A DNA stretch of 28,840 nucleotides from Mycoplasmataceae bacterium (lineage in GTDB: Bacteria > Bacillota_I > Bacilli_A > Mycoplasmatales > Mycoplasmoidaceae): positions 1 through 28,840 of the forward strand of contig JAHHTJ010000001.1 of the NCBI GenBank assembly GCA_020024715.1. Reading direction: 5' to 3'. This document shows, piece after piece, positions 19,064 to 28,840 of this stretch. Numbering within the stretch: the first letter of the stretch is position 1; each line of letters starts with the position of its first letter. The translations under genes and the position numbers were made by a program. The notes under the pieces are model-generated. The model was not told the DNA's origin, searched no databases, and saw only the letters and a program-made list of their open reading frames with translations.

Positions 19064-21445
19064 ATGTTTAAATATACAATTTATAGAATTATTGCAGCAG
19101 CATTAGCGATAATAGCAGCGATTGTCATTACCTTTTTTGCTATGCATTTAGTTCCTGGTCATCCTCAACCTCCAGCTGGAGCTAAAACCCAGATTGCAAA
19201 GGAACAGTGATGAAGTCAAAATGGGTTTTTATATGAAATAGGTGTAGGTTTTACAAGCTCTGGACAGCAGTTTGTATGATTTATTAAAAATTTAGGTCAT
19301 CAATTTGGGATTTATTTTAATTCTAATATTTCAGTTACAACATATTTTGATAACTCTATGCTTGTAACAATTGCTTATGCTTTACCAGCATTTGTTTTTT
19401 CCACAATTATTGGTGTCTGAATGGGGTATTATGCAGCTAAGTATCGTGGAAAATTAACTGATTCATTGATTAATATTATTGCTGTCTTAGTTTCATCAAT
19501 TCCAGTTTTTGTTTTAGGTATTTTATTTTTTAAATTTGCAGGTATCATTCATTTACCAGCACAGTTTGTACCATTTGCAAAAACTAACTCCGCATTAAAA
19601 TCATGAGAATCCTTAATTTTACCAACAATAGTAGTTACGTTAATGGGTTTACCATCCGTTGTATTTATGTCACGTAATGAATTTGTTGAAATATTCAAAT
19701 CTGAATTTATTAAAACTGCTAGAGGAAAAGGATTATCTAATATGGAAATTTTCAGAAAACATATTATTAGAAATGCCTTCATGCCAATCCTTTATGCTAC
19801 AAGTGGAAACTTATTATTAATCTTTGGTGGATCTATTATTATTCAAATGATCTTTAACATTACTGGTAATGCTACTGGACAAGGTTTAGGTCAAATGTTA
19901 GCTGATGGAGTAACAAATCATCAATATTATTTTGAATGTTTTAGTATTTTGTTTTTTGGTGGAGTTTATTTCTTATATGCAATATTTTTAGATTGAATGT
20001 ATGTGTTAGTAGATCCAAGAGTTACTTTAAGAACTGGTAGTGAATTATTAGGAATAAAAGTAATAAATAGTAAAATTAGATTTAAAAAACCAGATTTAGT
20101 ACAAAAAGCTATTTCAGTTTCTAATGAACAAAAAATTAAAAAAACAAAATTAGAAATAAAATATGAAAATATTGTTAATAATAAAAATATTACTTGACAT
20201 TCATTAAATTATTTTAAGAATGAAGAATATTTAACAAAAGATCAAAGAAGTACTCATACCTTCACTATTAATAATTTAAACACTATGAGTATTGATCAAG
20301 ATACAGGTGTTAGTGTTGATAAAAAATATAATTTTAATGCAATTAAATTATTTAAACCTATTGACTCATTAAAAATTAATAACGATCGTATTGGTGATAG
20401 CAATATACCAACATGAGTAAACTCATTAAAAACTTTTGCAAAAAATAAAGTTGCTTTAATATTTGCGTTAATTATGATTTTCTTAATTTTATTCTTTGCA
20501 ATTTATAGTTATGCTAGTCCATATTCTATAAATACTGCTATTTCAAGTAATGTAAAAATAGCAACATTGCAATATTTACCTGCAAGATTTCCAGGAATGG
20601 GTATTCATTCAGTACTTCAACATACGTTATATGCAACAAGATCTAGTTATATAAAAGCTATTGATTCAGGAATAGTTGATTTATCTAAACCACATACTAA
20701 TCCGGGACTAGAATTCGCTTATTATCATTGTTGAATTTATCCATATGCTCAATCAGGATTAGAAAATTTATATCCAGTTTTAGGTACTAATAAATATGGT
20801 ATTGATTATTTAACAGAATTAAGTTATGCATTTAGTAGATTAGTTTTATTTACAGTTATTGTTATTGTTGGTTCAACTATTTTAGGAATTATATATGGAG
20901 GAATTCAAGGTTCATTTGCTGGATCTAATGCTGATATTGTTATGCAATGAATTACTCAAGTTATCTTATCTGTACCAACCTTATTATGAGTAATTATTTT
21001 GGGCGTTTCATTTACAGGTGGAACATTAACATTATGAAACTTATCATGAATCTTAATTTTAATTAGTTGACCTGGAATTGCATCAATTACACGTTTATAT
21101 GTAATTAAATATAAAGATTATGAATTTGTTCAAGCAGCAAGAATTATCGGAATGAGCAGATTTAAAATTGTTATGACTCATTTATTACCAAATACTTTTG
21201 GTAAAGTAACTGTTGTTGCTTTAAACTCATTTGGTGGAATTATGCAATGACCATCCTTCTTATTATTTATTGGATTAACATCTAGTTTTGGAATTAGTTT
21301 AAGTAATATGATTTTTGAAAACTATCATGATTCAATTATCCACTGAAACCTTATGGGTTCTGTTATGGCATTATATGTATTACCTTATCTAGCATTCCAA
21401 GTAATTGCTAACGCTTTAAATGATTCATTAGATTCAAGGAACTAA
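19064..21445 (+). CDS. Oligopeptide permease OppB-OppC fusion
   Basis: One uninterrupted frame (TGA as Trp) of 793 residues encodes both membrane channel subunits. Residues 1-320 are OppB: N-terminal helix YRIIAAALAIIAAIVITFF, further helices, the EAA loop EFIKTARGKGL from 214, and the usual OppB end DWMYVLVDPRVTL. Residues 320-460 are a polar Lys/Asn-rich linker. From about 460 OppC begins (KNKVALIFALIMIFLILFF), with its own EAA loop EFVQAARIIGMS from 687 and end at NALNDSLDSRN. I checked the junction codon by codon and found no TAA or TAG. OppB C-termini and OppC N-termini are both cytoplasmic, so a fusion is topologically possible. An internal ATG at 20285 could start a separate OppC but has no ribosome site. 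A weak AGG lies before the ATG. Confidence 0.9.
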
Positions 21446-21447
21446 AC

Positions 21448-22668
21448 ATGGAACAAAAAATATTATCAGTCAAAGACTTAAGTGTTAAATTTAAAACTAA
21501 AACCGGAGTAATTAATGCTGTAAGAGGAGTTTCTTTTAGTGTTTATAAAGGTGAAATAGTGGGTTTAATTGGTGAATCTGGTAGTGGTAAATCTGTTACT
21601 ATGAAATCCATAGTTCGCTTTAACGATAATGATATTTTACATGCGAAAGAAATGAATCTTTGCGGAATTGATTTATTAAAGTTATCAAAAAATTGATATA
21701 ACTTTAAAAATCCATACTCCAATACTAAGAAATTAAAAAAAGTTCGTGGTGTATATGTTGCATATATTCCACAAGATCCAATGACTTCTTTAAATCCTTC
21801 TATGAAAATTGGAAAACAAATTGAAGAAGCTATTAGAGTATCTCAAAAAAGAAAGTATCTTAATGCTTTAAAAAATTTAAAAGAAAATAAGAAAAAACAT
21901 GTCGGTAATGTTAATTATGATGAATTGATTAATAAATTAAAAGCACAATATCATGAAAATATTAAACCTGATGCTATAAAGAAAAGAATTTATCAAATCT
22001 TAGAATTTATTGGCATTAAAGATATTGCTAATAATATTAATAAATATCCAAATAGTTTTTCTGGAGGAATGAGACAAAGAATTGTAATTGCAATTACAGT
22101 TGCTTGTGAACCAGATTTAATTATTGCTGATGAACCTACAACTGCATTAGATGTAATTGTTCAAGCAAAAGTTATTAGTTTGATTAAAAGATTAAGAGAT
22201 GAATTAAATATTTCTATCATTTTTATTTCACATAACATTGCTTTAGTTGCAAATCTTTGTGATTATATCTATGTTATGTATGCAGGAAAAATAATTGAAC
22301 AAGGTACATTAAATGATATTTTTATTGAACCTAAACATCCTTATACATGAGCTTTAATTGAATCTATTCCTAATCCAGAAATAAGAGGTGAATTAGCATA
22401 TATTCCTGGTACACCTCCAAATATGACTTTACCAATTCATGGAGATGCATTTGCTCCTAGAAATAAATATGCAATGCGTATTGATTTTGAAAAAGAACCA
22501 CCTTTATTCAATATTTCTAACACCCATAAAGCAGCTACTTGACTAGTTCATAAAGATGCACCTAAGATTGAAATACCTCAAGGTGTATTAGATAAAATTA
22601 AATTAGCTAAAAATGCTGTTTTACTAAAAACAAATGAGAAAAATAGTGAACAAGATGACAAACAATAA
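21448..22668 (+). CDS. oppD: Oligopeptide ABC transporter ATPase OppD
   Basis: One of the two cytoplasmic ATPases that power peptide import. 406 residues: Walker A GESGSGKS (42-49), Q-loop in YIPQDPMTSLNP, signature SGGMRQR (205-211), Walker B IIADEPTTALD with Asp228 and Glu229, switch His in FISHN, and the C-terminal OppD/F domain with HPYTWALIESIP and the APRNKYAM region. The last differs from the Cys-rich CPFxxRC motif of many OppD proteins: no cysteines there, so no iron-sulfur or zinc site is predicted. About 60 extra charged residues lie between the Q-loop and signature. The ATG follows the OppB-OppC stop by two bases; its 3' end overlaps oppF. Confidence 0.96.
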
Positions 22669-25438
22669 AGATAGAGCAAACAAAGAAATTATTAAAGCAG
22701 AGAACAAAATTGCTTTATATAACCAAATAACTGAAGATGTAGGTAAACTTTTAAAAAGTTTAAACTTTAGTAATGATGTAGATTTAGAAGAAACAGAAAC
22801 AGAACAAGAAAGAGTTATATTAGATGTAAGAAATGTTCAAAAATATTATTCAACTAGTAAAAAAGTATTAGATGAGATTACTTTTAAAGTATTTAGTGGA
22901 GAATTTTTTGGAATTGTTGGAGAATCTGGTAGTGGAAAAAGTACATTAGGTAAAATTATTATTAGAATTATTAATAATTCTGGTGGAACAATTTTATTCG
23001 ATGATCGTTTTATTTCTTCTAAAAAATTATTAAAAACAACAAGAAAATGATTATCACAAAATATTCAAATGGTTTTCCAAAGTCCAATTAGTTCTTTAAA
23101 CCCAAAGAAAAAGGTTTTAGATCTTATTAAAGAACCTTTAACAAGAAGTGATTTTATTAGTAAAAAAGTTGATATTTTAATTGATATTCATAAAATTTTA
23201 AACTATGTTTTTAAATATCGTACCAAAATTTTAATTGAAAATTTTAATATTGATTTTTACAAAAAATATTATTCTATTTTATTAAATGCGTATTTTACTT
23301 TTCAACTTAAATATTTTATTTATGAATATTATATTAATTCAACAAATAAAAAAGTTAATCGAGATCAATTCTTAAATAATATTTCTGCTTTATATAATCG
23401 CTATAAAGATCCAGAAAAAGATCTTGATGAAGGTTTTTTAGGACCAATTTATGACATTCAAAAAAATGAACAATTAAATATTTATAATCCTATTAACTTA
23501 TCTTCTGAGCAAAAAGAATATTTATGAAAAAGATTAATTAATGATAGTGTCTTATTAGATGCATTAGATATTAATTTAACTTCTAATATTACTGATATTA
23601 ATAGTTTTTTTGATGATTTAGCAGAAGCTGATGATTTTATTATTTCAGCTGTTGATGAATTAGATGGAAACATTAAATTAGTATTAAATATTGCTGCTAA
23701 ACATTTTAGTAACATTACTGATATTACAAGAATGATTTTAAGAAAAATATCTAGAAAAGATCTATATCAAACTGAAAAAGAAGTTATTGAAGCATATAAT
23801 AACTTGCAAAAAGCAGAAGATGCATATAAGAATAATCCTTTAAATAAAAAAATTAATAAAATCATTAAAAAGAAAGAAAGAAACTTAAAAGAATTCCAAG
23901 TAAACTATAAAAATAAAACTGGAATTAATGCATTAAATATTTTAAGAACTTATTTAAGTACTTCAAAAGAAGAAATTAAAAGTGTTGATCGTAGTTTGGT
24001 AAATGTAAGTAATGATCCAATTATGTTCTTATATTATTCTATTAAAAAAGCTACTTTAAAAGAACGTTATAATGTGGTTAAAACTTTAGGTTCTTTTAAC
24101 GATTTAACTGCTGGACAAATTGATTTTTTAATTGAAAAAGTTTGAGTTGCAATACAAGAAAAATATGCTAATTTGTTTTCATCTATTCAACAAATTCGTG
24201 ATGATAACGAAAAGAATTTAGCAAAAAAAAGTGATATTGCTGAAAGAATTGTACAGTTGAGACAACAATTAAAAAACACATGAAATCAATATGGTAAAGA
24301 ATTACCTCAATATAAGAAAGCAATTGCAAAAGCAAAAGAATGAAGTAAAGAAAATAAAAATATTTATCAAAGTAATATTGATAATGTAAATACCCAAAAG
24401 CAACAATTGTTAAAAATTAATGATACATTACAAGCAAGTTTGAATCAAAGAGTTGATAATGATGAATTAAAACAAAAATATGAAACATCTAAAATAACTT
24501 ATGATCAAGCTATGAAAAAATATTTAATTGAAAATGAAAAAATGAATGTTACTAGTAGACAAAAAGTTTCTAGTTTAAAAGCTGAAACAGCAAATATTAT
24601 TAGTACTTTTGATCCAATTTTAATTAAATTTATGAAACAAACTACAAAGTTTATTCAAAAATTACCTAAAAAAATTAATGAAAACTCTAAAATTTATGCA
24701 CTTGATCGTGAAGGAATCGTTAAAGATTTAGAACGTGTAAATGAAGGAATAGGAAGTAGTTTTTTAGAAGTTAAAGAAATTATTAGTAATGCTAATACTT
24801 ATGTAAAACTTTATAATGAATCAAATCCTAAAAATATTCGTAAGAAATTAATCAAACATTTAACTAAACTATATGTATTTGATACTTTAGAAAGTGTTGG
24901 TTTAAAACAAGAACATGCGTTTAGATATATCTATGAATTTTCTGGTGGTCAAAGACAAAGAATTGCCATTGCTAGAAGTTTAGTATCACATCCAAAATTA
25001 ATTATTGCTGATGAACCAATTTCTGCTCTTGATGTTTCTATTCAAGCACAGGTTGTAAATATTATGAAAAATTTAGCAAAAGAAAGAAATATTACTTTCT
25101 TGTTTATTGCACATGATTTAAGTATGGTTCATTATGCATGTGAAAGAATGATTATTATAAATAAAGGTCATATTCTAGAAAAAGGAAATACCAATGCTAT
25201 TTTTGAAAATCCAGGACACCCATATACTAGAACGTTATTAAAAGCTGTACCTGAATTATCTAATATTCATTTAAATCTAGCAAAAGAAAGTGAGAAAGTT
25301 GATCAACCATATGGAGATTACAATCCTATTGATAATCCAAAATTCTATAGTGTTTCTGATGAATTAGAACATTATGTGTATGGTACATTAGATCAAGTAC
25401 AGCAATGAAACCCACAAATCAAAGACGAAATAAAATAA
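22634..25438 (+). CDS. oppF: Oligopeptide ABC transporter ATPase OppF with giant insertion
   Basis: Second ATPase of the importer. The 934-residue reading has a charged N-terminal extension, Walker A GESGSGKS (96-103), and Q-loop in MVFQSPISSLNP (Gln149). A long insertion of about 570 residues (roughly 172-745) follows before the domain resumes with the signature SGGQRQR (770-776), Walker B IADEPISALD (Asp793, Glu794), switch His827 and the C-terminal GHPYTRTLLKAVP. The insertion is Lys/Glu/Asn-rich with heptad-like coiled-coil stretches around 300-400 and 500-660. Mollicute OppF proteins are, from memory, known to be long (over 800 residues), so this is a family trait at its upper end. Starts at 22634 (35-base overlap with oppD) or 22655 (14-base overlap) are both possible. 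The 3' end overlaps the next gene by 34 bases. Confidence 0.95.
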
Positions 25439-25941
25439 TTCATAACGGTGCTAGTTATACAACTAGTAGATCTAGAATTAATTGAAATGCACCAGATGTT
25501 AAAAAAGATGTAAAACATCCAAAAACAGCAAATGGTTGAGTTTTTTATGGATTTTTGTGAATTTTGTGAATTTGTATATTTTTAATAGCATATTTTCATC
25601 ATGCTACATATTTAAGTCATTCTACAGTTTTAAAAAATGCTTTTCTTATTCCTTCAGGAATTAATTTTGGAATTGTTTTGTTTTGATTTGCTGGAAGAAG
25701 TTTAATTTTTTCATATTTAACTTTTACATTGTATAAATTATCTGAAATTATTAAACTAAGAAAAATTAAACGTTTTTTAAAAATGGAACAAGATGATCAA
25801 ATCTTTGATAATTTAGGTTCTTATGAAGACTATAAAGATTATCTAAAAATAAAAAAAAGTAATTCTAAAATTGCTTTTTATGTTGGTTTTATAACTTTTA
25901 TTATTTTATTTATAGCTACTCTAATCGCAGCATTAGTGTAG
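25405..25941 (+). CDS. Small membrane protein at the end of the opp operon
   Basis: 178 residues, with many TGA Trp codons in the first half, so it would be missed by standard-code gene calling. A basic N-terminus (KPTNQRRNK) is followed by hydrophobic segments at about 45-65 (WVFYGFLWILWICIFLIAYF), 79-105 and 155-178, with a charged loop between the second and third. The ATG lies within the last codons of oppF (34-base overlap), so it is probably translated from the opp transcript and could be an accessory of the permease, though nothing in the sequence proves this. Its stop lies in the operon terminator and overlaps the convergent gene by nine bases. No known family recognised. Confidence 0.75.
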
Positions 25942-25952
25942 CTTTTTCTTTT
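25915..25952 (+). terminator. Terminator of the opp operon
   Basis: GCTAC (25915-25919) pairs with GTAGC (25938-25942). The stem continues, after one T-T mismatch, with CTAAT and ATTAG (five bp), closed by a six-base loop, and is followed by TTTTTCTTTT. The hairpin overlaps both stop codons of the convergent genes. The minus-strand flank has no U-run, so it acts on the opp side. Confidence 0.75.
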
Positions 25953-27009
25953 CTGTTGATTCATTTGAATTAGTATTTTTATCATCATTATTTTTTAAGT
26001 AATTTGAATTATTAGAATTTTTAGATTTAAGAATTTCATTATTTTCAACAAAGAAATCATTTAATGAATCATCATATTCATTAAGTGAGTTTTTCTTGGT
26101 ATTGCTTTCTTCATCTAATTCTGTTCAATCTCATTGATCTTCTAAGTCAAGATTAATTGGTTTTGGTTTTTGTGATGTAATTATTTTTGAATCAGTTTTT
26201 ATTGTGCTAGCTGTTTCTTGTTTTATTTTTTCATTATTTGTATAAGAAGTATCATTAAATACAATTTCATCATTTTTTGTTTTATCTTCATCATCTTCGT
26301 TACTATCTTTATGAGCATTATGTTCACATTCATTTAAACAACGAAGAATAAATTCTGCACTTTGTAATAATAAAACAACTATTTGTTTCGGGGTTGAAAA
26401 TCAAAGTTTTCTCATTCTTTTTTTTGTTTTGTTTTTTTCAAAGATTGCATTATCATTATCTTCTTTAAATTCATATGTATCAGTAAATTCATTATCATAA
26501 CTCGCTGATAATTTATCTTTTTTTATAATACAAAAATAGTAATTTAATGCATATGGTAATAAATAAAGATTATTGTAATTAATGTTTCCAGAAATTCCTT
26601 TTAGATATTTATATAAGTTATCAATTGTATAGTTATCAGTTAATTTTAATTTATAGTAGTATCAAAATCCAAAAAAAAGAAACGAGAGTAAGATAAAAAA
26701 TATTCCAAAACCAAAAAGAATTGTTCCAATAATTCAATCTTTTATAAATAAAGCAACAATAGAACTTATAATAAAAAATATAAATGAAAGCGAGAGACAA
26801 CTTCATAAAATAATAAACATATAAAATATGATTTTATAAATTGATTTTGTTCATTCTATCAATTTAGAACACATTGAAGTTAATTTTTTAGTACTTTCTT
26901 CATTAAAATTCCCAAATAAAAAAGCAAATTCTTTTTTATTATCAAAAAGGGTATTTAATTCAATAGTTTTAACTTCAGTAATTGAATCTTGTATAAATTT
27001 TAACCCCAT
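25933..27009 (-). CDS. Membrane protein with long acidic tail, unknown function
   Basis: I translated this gene by hand with UGA as Trp: 358 residues, with no long frame under the standard code because of its TGA codons. The start ATG (27009) has a well-placed AAGGA upstream on the minus strand. Residues 1-60 are amphipathic and charged. Two strong hydrophobic segments lie at about 60-88 and 94-117, then a Tyr/Asn-rich part (to 165). A basic motif KNKTKKRMRKLW precedes a short helix (KQIVVLLLQSAEFILR), and a C-terminal tail of about 120 residues is very rich in Asp, Glu, Asn and Ser. It reads like a hairpin-anchored protein with a disordered cytoplasmic tail. Function unknown. It diverges from rpoD and converges on the opp operon. 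Confidence 0.72.
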
Positions 27010-27108
27010 AATAATTCCTTATTTTAAGTCTTGAATTAACTTATTAATATATTTATATAAGTAAGTTTCTTATATATTTTATATAATTAATATAATTATA
27101 GGTATAAT
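27010..27108. promoter_or_regulatory. Divergent region before rpoD with three TATAAT boxes
   Basis: On the plus strand exact TATAAT occurs at 27082-27087, 27091-27096 and 27103-27108, the last ending one base before the rpoD ATG. Upstream, TATATAAG (27054-27061) and CTTATATA (27069-27076) form a perfect 8-bp inverted repeat with a seven-base spacer that could be an operator or RNA stem. The first box is the likeliest -10. The minus-strand gene's ribosome site (AAGGA) lies just above 27010. Confidence 0.5.
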
Positions 27109-28518
27109 ATGATAAAAAAAAATAATAATAAAAAAAGCGAAGTTATTTCTACAACTAAAAAAAATACTGTAAAAAAATTAGAAACTATTAAAAAACATCC
27201 AAGTAAAGTTAAAGAATCTAGTAATAAAACTTTAAATAAGAATAAAAATTCTGAAGAAAAAAAGATTATTACTTCTAGTAAAGAAAAAGTAGTTAAAGTT
27301 GGAGCTGAAACAAAAGAACCTGTAGTTAAAAGAACTAAAGGAAAACAACAAAAAAGAAAAGATATTACTTTATCTCCTAAAAAAGTTAAATTACCAGTTT
27401 TTAAAGAAGATGAAGCTACTTTAGATTCGAATTTAGGAAATAATAAAGCTAGTACAGATATTCGTTCAAAATTACATATTTATGAAAGTAATATAATTAA
27501 GAAAAGAAAAGCTAATTTTGATAAAGAAGCAACATCAGAAGAAGATATTGATAAACAATTTGATGAAAGTTCTCCAGATATTCCAGTTTATCATCGTTCT
27601 AATATTTCAACACGAGATAAGATGGAAGATAGTGTTAAATCATTCTTATCTACTTTAGGTTCTAGTCGTATTTTAAATGCTGATAAGGAAAAAGAAATTG
27701 CAAAATTACTAGAATCTGATGATGAAGAAAAAAAAGAATATGCATTTAACCAATTTGTTACTTCCAATTTAAGATTAGTAACATCTATTGCTAGAAAATA
27801 TTTAAATAGAGGATTAGATTTAGAAGATTTAATTCAAGAAGGAACATTAGGTTTAATGAAAGCAGTTACTAAATTTGATTACAAATTAGGTCATAAATTT
27901 AGTACTTATGCAACTTGATGAATTCGTCAAGCAATTACTAGAGCTATAGCAGATCAAGGAAGAATTATTCGTATTCCTGTTCATATGGTAGAAACCATTA
28001 ACAAAGTTATGAAGGCTGAACATACTTTAGTGCAAAAATTAGGAAGAGAACCTAAAATTAAAGAATTGTATGATGAACTTGGTGGTGCTGAATCTAACTA
28101 TACCATTAAGAAAATTAGTGAAATTAAAAAATTAAATATTGATCCTATTTCTTTAGATAAACCAGTTGGTAGAGATGAAGAAAGTCAGTTTATTGATTTT
28201 GTTAGAGATGTTGATTCAATTACTCCAGAAGATTATGCTCAAGCAGCTATGCGAACTGAAGAAATTAATAAATCATTAAAGAATAATTTATCAAATATTG
28301 AAGAAAAAATTATACGTTTAAGATTTGGTTTGCCTGTTAAAAATGAAGAAACAGGAATTGAAATTGCACATAAACCAATGGGTCATGAAGAAGTTGCTAA
28401 AGAATTAAATTTAAAAAAAGAAAATGTAAGACAATTAGAAGCAAAAGCTATTAGAAGATTAAAACAACCTTCTAAAAACAAAAGATTACGCTCTTTCTTT
28501 TTAAACGAAAAAGACTAA
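27109..28518 (+). CDS. rpoD: RNA polymerase primary sigma factor
   Basis: 469 residues. The first 155 or so are a Lys/Glu/Ser-rich, low-complexity extension without the usual region 1.1 signature. Core regions follow: region 1.2 (SVKSFLSTLGSSRILNADKE), region 2 from about 220 with NLRLVTSIARKYLNRGLDLED and the -10-recognising FSTYATWWIRQAITRAI, region 3 with RIPVHMVETIN, and region 4 with the helix-turn-helix near 425-455 (EEVAKELNLKKENVRQLEAK) and a KNKRLRSFF end. Two adjacent TGA codons encode the WW pair. dnaG, the usual upstream partner, is absent. AGG seven bases before the ATG is a weak ribosome site. The stop overlaps the trmK start (TAATG). Confidence 0.97.
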
Positions 28519-28840
28519 TGAATTTAAAATTAAAAACTATTTTTAGTATGATTGAACCACAATGGATTAATATCGCAGACATTGGGTGCGATCATGCTTT
28601 TTTATCACAATATAATTATAAAAATCATTTAAATAAAAATTTTTATAACGTTGATAATAAACAAGGTCCACTAAATAATGCAATAAAAAATCATGATTCA
28701 ATTATAAATGATGCTAAATTTATTTTAAGTAATGGAATTAAATATTTTAATGAACAAAAAATTTCGATTGATTGTTGTATTATTGCTGGGATTGGAGGAA
28801 TTAATTGTGAAAAAATTTTACAAGATGATTCTATATATAT
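28518..28840 (+). CDS. trmK: tRNA (adenine22-N1)-methyltransferase TrmK, 3' part outside the window
   Basis: Truncated by the window end; about 107 residues are visible. Seen: LKLKTIFSMI at the start, the SAM-binding motif INIADIGCDHAFLSQY (18-33; family form ADIGSDHAYLP), an acidic motif where others have EVNKGP (here NVDNKQGP), and CCIIAGIGGINCEKIL, equal to the family's IVIAGMGG. It methylates A22 of certain tRNAs with SAM. Gene order sigma factor then trmK is common in Firmicutes and mollicutes. The start overlaps the rpoD stop by one base. Confidence 0.88.
   Translation, partial: MNLKLKTIFSMIEPQWINIADIGCDHAFLSQYNYKNHLNKNFYNVDNKQGPLNNAIKNHDSIINDAKFILSNGIKYFNEQKISIDCCIIAGIGGINCEKILQDDSIY

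Noticed and set aside
19549..19782. Minus-strand frame opposite the OppB half
   Set aside because: Overlaps the conserved EAA loop of a transporter; no independent support.
20285..20287. Internal ATG as the true start of a separate OppC
   Set aside because: No stop precedes it and no ribosome site is present; kept only as an alternative to the fusion.
23482..23715. Minus-strand frame opposite the oppF insertion
   Set aside because: Low-complexity reverse reading; the plus strand is in frame with both halves of the ATPase.

Overview
The window is AT-rich and reads as a mollicute (mycoplasma) chromosome. Almost every recognisable gene is cut by in-frame TGA codons at tryptophan positions, so UGA encodes Trp and all coordinates here use that code (table 4). 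The gene set is core housekeeping plus an oligopeptide importer and several lineage-specific membrane proteins, which fits the M. pneumoniae / Ureaplasma / M. penetrans side of the mollicutes. The exact species is not identifiable by eye. No IS element, phage gene, CRISPR array, rRNA or tRNA was seen, and no gap without a gene exceeds about 225 bases.

Layout. 27-350 (+) is a small membrane protein ending at a terminator buried in the tail of uvrB. 364-4888 (-) is a secA-uvrB pair with overlapping ends. 4963-5937 (+) is a glycerol facilitator whose end overlaps RNase HIII (5927-6583, -) inside a perfect palindrome. 6634-8788 (+) holds a two-helix membrane protein, acpS, a frameshifted membrane gene and its intact neighbouring paralogue. 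8867-13757 (+) is the nusA-infB-rbfA operon with a polytopic membrane protein at its end, closed by a terminator. 13966-15243 (+) carries ppa and a YebC/TACO1-family gene. 15286-25941 (+) is the oligopeptide permease operon: structured leader with a possible leader peptide, oppA, one ORF fusing OppB and OppC, oppD, a giant oppF, and a small membrane protein. 25933-27009 (-) is an unknown membrane protein. 27109-28840 (+) is rpoD followed by trmK, which runs off the window.

How the genes work together. secA and uvrB serve export and nucleotide-excision repair. nusA, infB, rbfA and rpoD are the transcription/translation core. The opp genes encode a surface binding protein, a membrane channel and two ATPases that import peptides in an organism likely to depend on external amino acids. 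GlpF would feed glycerol to lipid and energy metabolism, and AcpS would activate acyl carrier protein.

The most unusual points are the single-ORF OppB-OppC fusion (793 aa), the oppA leader with mutually exclusive RNA stems and a 26-codon ORF, a similar two-hairpin leader before nusA, the roughly 570-residue insertion inside the OppF ATPase, a frameshifted copy beside an intact paralogue, and the habit of placing terminators on top of stop codons.
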